Positions 17,431 to 26,789 of a DNA stretch of 64,000 nucleotides are shown here, piece by piece. Source of the DNA: an uncultured Nitrospina sp. (lineage in GTDB: Bacteria; Nitrospinota; Nitrospinia; Nitrospinales; VA-1); the NCBI GenBank assembly GCA_937891765.1, contig CALAGQ010000037.1:62001-126000 (forward strand). Direction: 5' to 3'. Within the stretch, counting starts at the first letter, position 1. Each line of letters opens with the position of its first letter. A program made the translations under genes and the position numbers. The notes beneath the pieces are model-generated. The model did not search any database and was not told where the DNA came from. It saw nothing but the letters and a program-made list of their open reading frames with translations.

Positions 17431-19014
17431 TTAGCTCTTCGGCTCCTCTTTTAAAAAGAGTTTTTTGTCCCCATTTTTTTTGTCGGGCATTTTCACATCC
17501 GCCCTCTTATTTTGCATTTTATTTAACGCCTCTTTAAGCCGACTTTCAGAATCGATCAGGAAAACCGAGGAGGTCACCACCTTTTCTCCTTCTTTCAATC
17601 CCTTTAGAACCTGAACGTACCCCTGTGTTTTTACTCCCAGATTCAGTTCCCGCGAATCGAATGCGCCGGAAGAACTTTGAACAATGGCAGTGGTTTTATC
17701 CCCCGCATAAATCACGGCTTCCTCAGGGATAGCCAATTCTTCCCGAGCCACTTCAGATTTAAGGGTGACGTTGGCATACATTTCCGGTTTCAGTTCTCCG
17801 CTCGGGTTGGGGAACTCCATACGCACTTTTAAAGTGCGGGATTTGGAATCCAGTATTGGGTCAATAAAAGTCACTTTGCCCTTGAATTTTTTTCCCGGAA
17901 AATAGGAAAGGTTCATCTCCGCTTCCTGTCCCAGCTTGATCCAGGGCACTTCATATTCATAAATATCCAGAATGGCCCAAATGTTCGAGAGATCGGCAAT
18001 CACGTACAAATTCATTCCAGGCTGGACATGCATTCCATGGAGGGCATTTTTCTTCATGACAACTCCTTTGACCGGCGAATGAATATGCATGGTTTTGCTA
18101 ACTTTTTGATTCTTGATCAAATCTGCAATCTGGTGCTCGGGCACATCAAACAATTCCAAGCGTCTTAGAGTGGAATCCACCAGTCCTTTGGCGCTCCGGC
18201 TGATTTCTGGAAAGGCACTGCCCTTCAGGGACTCCTGATATTTCAAAGCCAGAATCAATTCTTCCTGAGTGGTGACCAGTTCAGGGCTGTAAATCTCAAG
18301 GAGAGGATCATTCTTTTTCACTTCCTGTCCGGTAAAATCGACATACATTTTTTCGATCCACCCCCCGTATTTGGTATGAATGTGATGGATCAACCTTTCA
18401 TCATAAGTCAGCCGCCCGATAGTTCTAACTTCCCGGCTCAAGATCCGTTTTTTCACAATCTCTGTTTTAACCCCAATATTTTGCGCCATGGTGGGATTAA
18501 TGGATACTGCCCCTCCCATTTCATCCTCGTAGACGGGAATCAAATCCATTCCCATCGGGCCCTTACCGGGACGGTCCGAGATAAAATTGGGATTCATCGG
18601 AGCCTGCCAGTGTTTGATTTTTCTCCCCGGTTTCATTTTCGTAAGCGCACTGTCAGTGGGTTTGGCCGTCGGGGCATGAACCTTGTCCACCATTTCCACC
18701 GTCTTGCCATACATCTTGTCAGCGGCAGGCCTTACCTTTTCAATTCCAACCTGCATCCATTTTCTGCCCTCATCGACCCACTGAGACATCACTTCCGGTC
18801 GGGTTCCAAAACCCAGGAGAAAGACACCTCCCAACAAGGCGCAAAGCAAAAAGACCCGCAGGACACTCAGCCCGGTTTTCTTTTTCAACATGACGTTCCG
18901 CTCAATACGCTCCATCGGGAACAGGACATCCTCCCGATTCATGTCATCACTTAACGGATCGCCTTTTACCGGTTCCAGATGTTGGATTTCATTTTCATGA
19001 TTTGTCTCGCTCAT
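17431..19014 (-). CDS. cusB: CusB-like periplasmic adaptor (membrane fusion protein) with heavy-metal-binding domain
   Basis: The protein has one N-terminal membrane helix (LRVFLLCALLGGVFLLGFG, about residues 50-68). It is followed by a short metal-binding domain of the CusB/CzcB type (WQAPMNPNFISDRPGKGPMGMDLIPVYEDE), in which Met residues replace the Cys found in some relatives. Then come barrel-sandwich, hairpin and beta-barrel domains of a membrane fusion protein (YGGWIEKMYVDFTGQEVKKNDPLLEIYSPELV; VKGVVMKKNALHGMHVQPG). It bridges pump and outer-membrane channel and delivers metal. The start is the ATG at 19014, eight bases after AGGA; a GTG directly before it is less likely. The C-terminal 35 residues are Lys-rich. 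Confidence 0.9.
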   Translation of the reverse strand: MSETNHENEIQHLEPVKGDPLSDDMNREDVLFPMERIERNVMLKKKTGLSVLRVFLLCALLGGVFLLGFGTRPEVMSQWVDEGRKWMQVGIEKVRPAADKMYGKTVEMVDKVHAPTAKPTDSALTKMKPGRKIKHWQAPMNPNFISDRPGKGPMGMDLIPVYEDEMGGAVSINPTMAQNIGVKTEIVKKRILSREVRTIGRLTYDERLIHHIHTKYGGWIEKMYVDFTGQEVKKNDPLLEIYSPELVTTQEELILALKYQESLKGSAFPEISRSAKGLVDSTLRRLELFDVPEHQIADLIKNQKVSKTMHIHSPVKGVVMKKNALHGMHVQPGMNLYVIADLSNIWAILDIYEYEVPWIKLGQEAEMNLSYFPGKKFKGKVTFIDPILDSKSRTLKVRMEFPNPSGELKPEMYANVTLKSEVAREELAIPEEAVIYAGDKTTAIVQSSSGAFDSRELNLGVKTQGYVQVLKGLKEGEKVVTSSVFLIDSESRLKEALNKMQNKRADVKMPDKKNGDKKLFLKEEPKS

Positions 19015-19047
19015 CACTCGATTCCTATTTCAACCATCGGTTATGCG

Positions 19048-20322
19048 TTAAAATAAATTCTTCCCGGCACTGTGTTCAACTTCTGCCAGATTTTTTTCAT
19101 AATCCGTCAACTCACGGTGATATCTGATCTGCCAATTGAACATCGTCACCTGATTACTCAACAGGGTCAGAAAATCTACTTTATCCACACTGTAGCCAGC
19201 GAGTGCCGATTCAAGAGACTGCCGGGCCTGGGGAAGAATCCCCTGCGCAATCAACTGGAGGGTTTTGTTTCCTTGCTGTTCCTTATCAACCAGCTCCTTG
19301 ATCTTCAGGAAGATTTGATTTTTGGCCCTGTTATAGGTCTCACCCGCCATCTCCACCTTGTAAGCCGTTTCGGAAACACGGCGAGACTGCTTGGTTTTGT
19401 ACCAGATGGGAATATTGATCCCGACAAAAGCCGAGACAAAATCCGCGCGATCTATCTGGCTGTTCCCTTCTCTTTGACCATATTTAAACCCGACATTGAA
19501 GTTAGGATAATATTCCTTCTCAGCCAGCTTTTTTGAGGACCCGTAACGCTCTTTGATAGAAAGGATTTTAGACAGCAAGGGTCGATGCTTCTCGGCGGTG
19601 GCTTGGAGTTTCTCTACGGTAAAATTGAAGTTCGTTTTGACAATGCCATGCGGAATCGTCAAAGGCGCCTGCGGCAAAAGGTTCATCAGGGAGTTCAATT
19701 TTGCCTTTTCGAATCCCGACAGTTTTTGCAATTCAATCAGCCGCTCCATGATCTTGCTCAACTCGACTTGAGCTTTGAGCACATCCTGTTGCAATCCTTT
19801 ACCCACCGAATATTTTGACTCGGCAATAATGATGAACTGCTCCAGAAGTGTTTTGTTTTCCTGCGTGATATTCGTCGCCTCCAGAACAAAACACAATTCA
19901 TAAAACGCCAGTTTCACATCACGAGTGATGGCCAGCCTGACTTCCTCCAGATCCTGCTCTGAGATGTCTACATTTTTTTCCGCGATTTCCACCTTCAGCC
20001 CCAGCTTTCCGGGATAAGGCAGTTTTTGGGAAAGAGAAAACAGTTTTTGCGTCATGTTCTCCTGAGAAAAGTCAAACGTATCGACCGGCAAATTCATCAA
20101 CTGAAATTGCAGAATCGGGTCGTCCAGAGAACTCACCTGAGAGGGAACTTCCTCAGCCGCCTTGATGCGATTTTGAAACTCTTTTATCTCAGGGTTGTCT
20201 TTCAAAGCTGTATCTATAAAACTCTTGAGAACCGATTTGAACGAATTTTCCTGTGCGCTACCTGAACCCGGGAACGCTATCATTAGCATTCCAAGGAATA
20301 TAAGAAACCGAATGGATTTCAT
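19048..20322 (-). CDS. cusC: TolC-family outer-membrane efflux channel, CusC-like
   Basis: The product has a signal peptide (MKSIRFLIFLGMLMIAFPGSGSA) and two long alpha-hairpin repeats typical of outer-membrane efflux proteins, such as DPILQFQLMNLPVDTFDFS and the coiled stretch AEKNVDISEQDLEEVRLAITRDVKLAFYEL. It forms the trimeric exit duct for the CusBA pump. I use the ATG at 20322, behind GAGGTAGTT, because the signal peptide begins there; the frame is open for 21 more codons upstream. It is the first pump gene and follows a small Cys-rich secreted protein on the same strand. Confidence 0.9.
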   Translation of the reverse strand: MKSIRFLIFLGMLMIAFPGSGSAQENSFKSVLKSFIDTALKDNPEIKEFQNRIKAAEEVPSQVSSLDDPILQFQLMNLPVDTFDFSQENMTQKLFSLSQKLPYPGKLGLKVEIAEKNVDISEQDLEEVRLAITRDVKLAFYELCFVLEATNITQENKTLLEQFIIIAESKYSVGKGLQQDVLKAQVELSKIMERLIELQKLSGFEKAKLNSLMNLLPQAPLTIPHGIVKTNFNFTVEKLQATAEKHRPLLSKILSIKERYGSSKKLAEKEYYPNFNVGFKYGQREGNSQIDRADFVSAFVGINIPIWYKTKQSRRVSETAYKVEMAGETYNRAKNQIFLKIKELVDKEQQGNKTLQLIAQGILPQARQSLESALAGYSVDKVDFLTLLSNQVTMFNWQIRYHRELTDYEKNLAEVEHSAGKNLF

Positions 20323-20441
20323 AACTACCTCTTCCAATGCATGGAGTTGATTTTTCTCCAACCCGCAAAACCAGCATAGGCTCAAAAGTTAGCCAAATCG
20401 GGCCAATAGCAGGATGGAGCAACTAAAACAAATTGGAAAAG

Positions 20442-20765
20442 TTATTGTGGGGGGTGGTCGAAAGGTAATGGGATTGAGTCGGGCTCAGATGCCAAAGCAT
20501 CGCCCGTACAAGCGGAGAAGGAATACTCGTACTGCAAGCCTGAAAGTTTAGGCACACTGATGAGACAGCATTTATCACAAATGGTCTGGCTAGTGCACTC
20601 GTCCATATGTAGGGGCATCGCAATGGAAGCCGAAGACATGAACAAAAAACCCACCGCCAGTAAAATGGCAATCGCCAAGCGCTTTTTATTGTGTGAAGTT
20701 GCTCTCATGCTAATCTCATCGGTTATAGTCCTACTAATATAAGCTTCCTTTTGTGAGTTGTCCAT
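20442..20765 (-). CDS. Small secreted cysteine-rich protein at the head of the efflux operon
   Basis: I do not recognise a family. The frame encodes 107 residues. A signal peptide (NKKRLAIAILLAVGFLFMSSASIA) precedes a roughly 60-residue mature part with MPLHMDECTSQTICDKCCLI, four Cys plus His/Met/Asp in 20 residues, which looks like a metal or redox site, and another Cys later. The start at 20765 has AGGGG six bases upstream; an ATG at 20708 would give a more standard signal peptide. The stop is 119 bases before cusC. A role in binding or sensing the exported metal in the periplasm is inference from its position and residues. Confidence 0.6.
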   Translation of the reverse strand: MDNSQKEAYISRTITDEISMRATSHNKKRLAIAILLAVGFLFMSSASIAMPLHMDECTSQTICDKCCLISVPKLSGLQYEYSFSACTGDALASEPDSIPLPFDHPPQ

Positions 20766-20907
20766 AAATAGCCCCTGTTTTCAGTCTAAAAGAGTAACAC
20801 CAGCCTGACTAACCGGGTTTCTAAAAAGCCGCAAACCGGTTTATTCATTGGGATTCACTGCTTGGCTGTAATAAAATAGGAGGGTGTTGAATTATTCTCA
20901 GTGATCT

Positions 20908-23900
20908 ATGGAAACCTATTCAAAAATCCACCACTTTCTCAACCGGGTTCAGGCCAAATGGAACCGGGTTCTTGCCATTCAGTTCATCTATACAGTCTTA
21001 ACCGTTTTAGCCGGGTGCACTCTGACCATCGGCCTGCATTTGTATTTCCAATCCCCGTTGTTGAGTTATGGTTGGTCCGGGTTGGTCATAATTTTAGTGG
21101 GTTGGGGACTCACTACCACCTGCGGGTTTGCCCGAATAGATCGGGATCAGGCCGCGCTTCTGACCGAAACGAAATATCCGGAACTGAACAATTCCATGAT
21201 CAATGCCTCACAACTGGAACGTCACTTAACAGATCATCAAAGAAATCCTTTTTACTTATCTTTCATTCGCGAACAGCTCCAGCGTACGCAATCTGAAATT
21301 CAGGGGTTTGATCCCGATTCAGTGATCAGCGGACAAAAAGCCGTTCCCGCACGTAACATGTTCCTGATGACCCTTCTTGCGTTAATCACAGCTGCCACGT
21401 TACTGCCTGATTTCTGGAAACAGGCCGGCTCACAGGAACTGGCCCAGACCGAAGCCCTGCAAAACAAAAATCAAATAGATGCCAAACCGGTCAGCAGTCG
21501 GGCTGACTATCATATTGACAACTTGTCTTTGACGCTGGAGTTCCCCGCCTACACGCAATTGAAAAGACAAATCATTAAGCAGGGTTCCGTCAAAGCTTTG
21601 CCGGGAACCGAAGTAAAAATCAAAGGCAATAGCAACCTGCCTGTCGACGGAGCCGAACTGGTGGTGAATAACCGCGACCACTTTTTAATGGATGTGAGCG
21701 ACTTTAAAAACCTCAAGGGTTCTTTCATGCTTCGCGAAAAAGGCCATTACCAGTTCAAAGTAAAACCCCCAGACGGGAAAAAGATTCTTCTGGAAGAAAA
21801 ATATTCCATTGAGCTTGAGCAGGACAAGTCGCCTCAGGTGATTTTGTTTCCGGCCAACCCCAAGCCGGTTTATTATGATACTGACACTGTGCAAATGTTT
21901 TATGAAGCCCACGATGATTTTGGCATCCGCCAAATCGACTTGATCGCCCAGATCAACGACACCACCCTGACAAAAAGCGTCAAACGTTTCAAACAGCCGG
22001 AAAAGGATTCGACGGGAAATTTTGCATGGAGCCTCTCCCTGGAAAACCTTCAAGCCGGAGATATCGTCCAATATTATTTAGAAATCAAGGATAACGATAA
22101 CGTCACGGGTCCTAACACCGGGCAGTCGGAAATTTACCGTTTCACTATTTTTGACAGCCGAAAGGAGCAGGAAAATCTGGTACGCCTGCAGGAAGAGTTA
22201 TCGGAAAAGATGATTGCCCTTCTGGCAAATGGCCTTGTTGAAGGCGAGGTTCTTAAAACCAGCACCACCGACGCACTATATGGTAAAAAGCTTCTGGCCT
22301 CCCATGCCGATGCGTTGATTGACATTATTGGCCTTGCCCAGCGCATTAAAGACCAGGCCAAGGACTTTGATTATTTTCCCCAGCCTTACCTCACTCTTTT
22401 AGATAGCATCATTAACGGGTTGACCCGCATCCGCGAAGATCAAATTAACACCCTCAATAAAATACAGGGAACGATTTTGAAACCCACGCCAGCGAGCTTT
22501 CAAACGGGTTCGGTTGAAAACCTCAATGGCAGAATGGTCACTCATCTGGAGCAGGACATCCTTTACCTGATCAAAATGACCAACCGTCAGAAAATGGATC
22601 AGGTCATGGACCTAGAAAACCAATTGTCAAAATTAACCGAAGCCCTGCAGCAAGAGTTCGAGAATATTCGCGATAAAAAATCTCCTCTGACGTCCAATCA
22701 ACTCAAGTCCAAGCTCAATGAAATTCAACAAACTCTGCAGAAATTGATGGACAAACTGTCGCGACAAAACCAATCATCACCGGATGAGTTCCTCAACTCC
22801 AAAGCTTATAAAAGTATGAACCTCGAAGAGACTATGGCTTCGCTGGAGAAAATCAAGGACCTTGCCCGTCAGGGCAAGATGGATGAGGCCATGGAACAAC
22901 TCAAAAAAGTGGCTGAAGACCTGAGGGAATTGGCGAACCAATTGGATCAAGCGAAGTCATCCATGGATTCTCTGGTCGACAACCAGATTATGGAGCAGAT
23001 CAATGAATCTGTGGCGAAACTCGAGTCTTTGGAGAAAAAACAAAAAGAGGTCATCAAAAATACCTCGGAAATCAACCAGAAACTGCGCGCAAATCAGGCC
23101 AGACAGTTTGATTTTTTGATCAAGAGTTTCTTTGATGAATTGAAAAAAGATGTGACCGCCATCCAGAATCTTCTGGAAGAAGATTCAAAGTATCTGGATG
23201 AACACAAGGCCATGATAAAGACACGTGAGTTAATGCAGGAGGAAGCAGAAATCAGGCAAAAGATAAAATCCCTGAATCAAAAAACCATAGACTCAAGCCT
23301 CAGTGACGATTTAGGAGACAACTTCAAAGCGCTGAATGAAACCCGCAGACAGTTATCCAAACCTATCATTGAGCTGGACAACCTCGGAACCCGGGGCTTT
23401 CAGGAGTTCAAAGAAAACCTTCCCCAGATTGAGAAGAACTATGAAACTTTGAAGGAATTGACCGAACTTAACGATTTGAACGAGTTCAATCAACTATTTA
23501 AAAATACTTATCCTGAAATATTCCGCTGGCAGGGAAGCACGCGAACCAACCGCAACCTCAGGGAAGATATTGGCAATCGGCTGAATCAGGACTTGCGGGA
23601 AGTCACCCGGCTGAACGCAGAGATTTCGAAAAAACTGGGTTCCCTGAAACGCTCCATTGAAAAGAGCGGCCAGTCGCTTCTCACGGACAAGGAAAAAAAC
23701 AAACTGGAGCAACTGTCCAAACAGGAACAGGGAATGAGCCAGCAGGCTAAAGAGATGAAGGACTTGTTCAACAAGATGAATCAGGAGAACCCCCTGCTGC
23801 CACCCGTACTTTCCCAGAACATGGGCGATGCACAAAGGAATCTCGAAAACGCCCAGGAGCGTTTGAATGCTCAGCAGGTTCAAAGGAGTATGGACTCGGA

Positions 23901-24204
23901 GAACAGAGCTTTGAAATCCCTTGAGGAGACCCGGAAAATGTTAAATGAAATCAAAAACTCCGGCACCCAGATGTCCGAGCAGGGCAAACAGGAAACCCCG
24001 CTCAGGCTGGGAACCGGGAGCAGGAGAGACTCCCGTCGCGGAGGCTCTGTCCGCATGCAAAAAGAAAAAGTGCAGCTTCCCTCTGAGGATCAGTACAAAG
24101 TTCCCAGCGCTTTTCGTGAAGACATTTTAGATGCCATGAAGAAACAAACACCAAAAAATTACGAACGCATGGTTAACGAGTATTACAAGGAACTGGTGCA
24201 GTGA
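20908..24204 (+). CDS. Large DUF4175-like membrane protein with long coiled coil
   Basis: The 1098-residue protein has membrane helices near residues 21-45, 52-71 and 150-170. A beta-rich segment of two Ig-like domains follows (about 190-400, e.g. YHIDNLSLTLEFPAYTQLKRQ and KPVYYDTDTVQMFYEAHDDFGI). A very long Gln/Lys/Glu-rich coiled coil runs from about 420 to the end. This matches the DUF4175 type of protein found beside MoxR-DUF58-VWA operons. Its function is unknown; an envelope or periplasmic scaffold role is plausible. The ATG at 20908 is fixed by an in-frame stop just upstream, but the best Shine-Dalgarno, AGGAGGG (20879-20885), is over 20 bases away, so initiation may be weak. The stop overlaps the next start (GTGA). 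Confidence 0.75.
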   Translation: METYSKIHHFLNRVQAKWNRVLAIQFIYTVLTVLAGCTLTIGLHLYFQSPLLSYGWSGLVIILVGWGLTTTCGFARIDRDQAALLTETKYPELNNSMINASQLERHLTDHQRNPFYLSFIREQLQRTQSEIQGFDPDSVISGQKAVPARNMFLMTLLALITAATLLPDFWKQAGSQELAQTEALQNKNQIDAKPVSSRADYHIDNLSLTLEFPAYTQLKRQIIKQGSVKALPGTEVKIKGNSNLPVDGAELVVNNRDHFLMDVSDFKNLKGSFMLREKGHYQFKVKPPDGKKILLEEKYSIELEQDKSPQVILFPANPKPVYYDTDTVQMFYEAHDDFGIRQIDLIAQINDTTLTKSVKRFKQPEKDSTGNFAWSLSLENLQAGDIVQYYLEIKDNDNVTGPNTGQSEIYRFTIFDSRKEQENLVRLQEELSEKMIALLANGLVEGEVLKTSTTDALYGKKLLASHADALIDIIGLAQRIKDQAKDFDYFPQPYLTLLDSIINGLTRIREDQINTLNKIQGTILKPTPASFQTGSVENLNGRMVTHLEQDILYLIKMTNRQKMDQVMDLENQLSKLTEALQQEFENIRDKKSPLTSNQLKSKLNEIQQTLQKLMDKLSRQNQSSPDEFLNSKAYKSMNLEETMASLEKIKDLARQGKMDEAMEQLKKVAEDLRELANQLDQAKSSMDSLVDNQIMEQINESVAKLESLEKKQKEVIKNTSEINQKLRANQARQFDFLIKSFFDELKKDVTAIQNLLEEDSKYLDEHKAMIKTRELMQEEAEIRQKIKSLNQKTIDSSLSDDLGDNFKALNETRRQLSKPIIELDNLGTRGFQEFKENLPQIEKNYETLKELTELNDLNEFNQLFKNTYPEIFRWQGSTRTNRNLREDIGNRLNQDLREVTRLNAEISKKLGSLKRSIEKSGQSLLTDKEKNKLEQLSKQEQGMSQQAKEMKDLFNKMNQENPLLPPVLSQNMGDAQRNLENAQERLNAQQVQRSMDSENRALKSLEETRKMLNEIKNSGTQMSEQGKQETPLRLGTGSRRDSRRGGSVRMQKEKVQLPSEDQYKVPSAFREDILDAMKKQTPKNYERMVNEYYKELVQ

Positions 24205-25754
24205 AAAATCATTTTAAAATCTTATTGGCGCTTGTTCTGCTTCTTATCGGATCAGAGAAGGGTTTTGCTTCGCTGCCGGTTTCCGATGAGGTTTACCGAG
24301 GCTATCAACTGGTGCAGGACTGGGATATCGCCTCCGCCGAAAAACTTTCACAACAACTTTTAAAAGAACATCCCGAATCCGGGGATGCTCATTTTCTTCA
24401 GGCCCGCATTGAATTCATGAAAGGCAATTATGAACGCTCATGGAAAATTCTTCGCCACGTCGGAGACAACTTTAAAGAGGTTAAGGAATTCAAAGATCAT
24501 GTCAATGCCACCCGCAAGGCTTCCAAAAATTTTATTTCCAGAGAAAGCGAACACTTTATCTTTCGCTTTGAAGAAGGCCCTGACGAAATCTTGATCCATT
24601 ATGCAGAAGAAGCTCTGGAGAAGTCTTATCACGCTCTGGGTAAAATTTTAAATTATTATCCTGAACAAAAAGTGCTGGTGGAAATTTATCCGGATCGGCA
24701 ACCATTCTCACAAATTTCCCCGTTGACGCTCAAGGATATTCTCACTTCAGGAACGGTGGCACTCTGTAAATATCACCGCATTATGATGATATCTCCTGGC
24801 TCGCTGGTTCGCGGATTTAACTGGATGGACACTCTTAGCCATGAATATGTTCATTATCTCTTGACCAAGAAGAGCCGCAACCACCTGCCTCTCTGGATGC
24901 ACGAAGGCATTGCAAAATATCTGGAGACGCAATGGCGTGGCGAGAAAAAATATCTTTCGCCCATCATGGAGACGGTGCTTTCCAACGCCCTAAAAAATAA
25001 TTATCGGGTACCACTGGAGGCAATGATGCCTTCTCTCGCAAAACTGAAAACTGCAGAAGACGTGCAACTGGCTTATGCGGAAGTCTCTTCCATGATGGAG
25101 TACCTTGCAACGACTAAAGGGCTCGATATTTTTGTGCGAATGCTGGAAGACCTTGCCTCCGAGACAGAATTTGAAGGCATCTTCATCAAGCATGTGGAGC
25201 AGGACCTAGCAGAGTTTCAGAAAAGCTGGGAGAGCTGGGCGAAAAATCTGGAACTTAAAAATATTCCGGGAATTAAAACCCTGAGCCCTCAATTTAAAAA
25301 CAGAAAAGGACTGGAAGACAAAGAGTATGCAGAACTCGAATCCAAAAAAGCACGCGATCTGACCTATCTGGGGGATATTCTTAAATCCAGAGACCATTTT
25401 AAAGCCGCCATCGTTGAATACCAAAAGGCGGTGGGTGAATCGTCCTCCCATTCACCGGTATTATTCAACAAGCTTGCGGGGACCTACCTGCAAACCCGGA
25501 AGTATAATGAAGCGGAGGATCTATTAAAGAAAAGCCTGACATTTTTCCCGGAATTTCATACCAGTCTTGTTAATATGGGAGAATTGTACTTTTCCAATCG
25601 GGAGTATGAAGCAGCTCGGACTTATTTTGAAAAGGCAGTACGCATCAACCCCTTCAACCCTTTCGTGCATATGCGGCTGATCCATGTCTACGACAAGTTA
25701 GGGTTAACCCGGGAAAAAGAATTGCAAGCGCAGCAGTTCAGTTATATTGATTGA
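24201..25754 (+). CDS. Exported peptidase-MA-like zinc metallopeptidase with TPR repeats
   Basis: The product has a signal peptide (KILLALVLLLIGSEKGFA) and two TPR-like helices (residues 30-95). A gluzincin domain carries H214-E-Y-V-H218 and a downstream Glu in LWMHEGIAKYLE about 20 residues later, the third zinc ligand. A C-terminal TPR array (370-510) follows with YNEAEDLLKKSLTFFPEFHTSLVNMGELYFS. It is predicted to act in the periplasm as a membrane-associated or soluble protease. It starts at a GTG that overlaps the stop of the DUF4175 gene and is followed 15 bases later by the MoxR gene, so the three form one operon. The substrate is unknown. Confidence 0.83.
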   Translation: MKNHFKILLALVLLLIGSEKGFASLPVSDEVYRGYQLVQDWDIASAEKLSQQLLKEHPESGDAHFLQARIEFMKGNYERSWKILRHVGDNFKEVKEFKDHVNATRKASKNFISRESEHFIFRFEEGPDEILIHYAEEALEKSYHALGKILNYYPEQKVLVEIYPDRQPFSQISPLTLKDILTSGTVALCKYHRIMMISPGSLVRGFNWMDTLSHEYVHYLLTKKSRNHLPLWMHEGIAKYLETQWRGEKKYLSPIMETVLSNALKNNYRVPLEAMMPSLAKLKTAEDVQLAYAEVSSMMEYLATTKGLDIFVRMLEDLASETEFEGIFIKHVEQDLAEFQKSWESWAKNLELKNIPGIKTLSPQFKNRKGLEDKEYAELESKKARDLTYLGDILKSRDHFKAAIVEYQKAVGESSSHSPVLFNKLAGTYLQTRKYNEAEDLLKKSLTFFPEFHTSLVNMGELYFSNREYEAARTYFEKAVRINPFNPFVHMRLIHVYDKLGLTREKELQAQQFSYID

Positions 25755-25769
25755 TCAGGGAGATTATTG

Positions 25770-26756
25770 ATGAAAGATTTGGAGCTGGCGCAGGAACTTT
25801 TAAAGGCAAAAAGCGAAGTCGTACAGGAAATCCGCAAAGCCATTGTGGGGCAGGACGAGGTGATTGAAGATCTTTTGATCGCTTTGTTCTGCAAGGGCCA
25901 CTGCCTGTTTGTCGGCGTTCCCGGTCTGGCAAAAACTCTTTTGGTGAGCACCCTGTCGCAGGCTCTCAGCCTGAATTTCAGCCGCATCCAGTTTACTCCC
26001 GACCTGATGCCCTCCGATATTACCGGCACCGACATTCTGCACGACGATCCGGTGACAGGAAAAAGGATGTTCCAGTTTATCAAGGGACCGGTCTTTTCCA
26101 ATATTATCCTAGCAGATGAAATCAATCGCACTCCGCCCAAAACCCAGGCCGCCCTGCTCCAGGCCATGCAGGAAAAAAAGGTGACGGTTGGCGGAAACAC
26201 CTACGAACTCGACCAGCCTTTTTTGGTTTTCGCCACGCAGAACCCTATCGAGCATGAAGGAACCTATCCTCTGCCCGAAGCCCAACTCGATCGGTTCATG
26301 TTCATCATCAACGTTTCCTACCCAAGCAAGGAAGAGGAAATCCGTATCGCACTCTCAACCACTTCCGGGCAATTGCCCGTCTTGAAACCCGTGCTCAACG
26401 CCAAACAGGTCATTGCGTTTCAGGACCTGGTGCCACAAGTTCCGGTTTCGGAGCATGTCGCAAAATATGCCGTTGAGCTGGTGCAGAGCACCCGACCCAA
26501 CCAGAATGGAAGCGCACCGGATTTCGTGAAGGAATGGATAGATTGGGGCGCCGGACCACGGGCCTCACAATATCTGATTCTCGGTGCCAAGGCCAAAGCT
26601 CTGCTGGATAACAGAGTTGCCGCCACGGTTGAAGATGTTCGTTCAGTTTGCCGTCAGGTTCTGGAACACCGCATCATTCTCAACTTCAAAGCCGAGGCGG
26701 AAAATATAAAAGTTACGGATATGATCGAGAAGTTACTCAAAACAGTTAAGGCCTGA
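25770..26756 (+). CDS. MoxR-family AAA+ ATPase
   Basis: This 328-residue ATPase has the family landmarks: IVGQDEVIEDLLIALFCKGHCLFVGVPGLAKT (Walker A), FSRIQFTPDLMPSDITGTDI, ILADEINRTPPKTQAALLQAMQE (Walker B and the MoxR-specific insertion) and FATQNPIEHEGTYPLPEAQLDRFMF (sensor 1). MoxR ATPases act as chaperones that activate or assemble partner proteins, usually encoded by adjacent DUF58 and VWA genes. Here none follows: the next gene is on the other strand. I start at the ATG at 25770, seven bases after AGGGAG; a TTG directly before it is in frame. It is the last gene of the three-gene operon. Confidence 0.93.
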   Translation: MKDLELAQELLKAKSEVVQEIRKAIVGQDEVIEDLLIALFCKGHCLFVGVPGLAKTLLVSTLSQALSLNFSRIQFTPDLMPSDITGTDILHDDPVTGKRMFQFIKGPVFSNIILADEINRTPPKTQAALLQAMQEKKVTVGGNTYELDQPFLVFATQNPIEHEGTYPLPEAQLDRFMFIINVSYPSKEEEIRIALSTTSGQLPVLKPVLNAKQVIAFQDLVPQVPVSEHVAKYAVELVQSTRPNQNGSAPDFVKEWIDWGAGPRASQYLILGAKAKALLDNRVAATVEDVRSVCRQVLEHRIILNFKAEAENIKVTDMIEKLLKTVKA

Positions 26757-26789
26757 CACTGCGGGAAACCACTTTTAAAAATGGGGAAG

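Noticed and set aside
20887..20904. Five-codon TTG leader frame between AGGAGGG and the DUF4175-like start
   Set aside because: Could be a translational coupler, but the frame is too short to support and may be chance.
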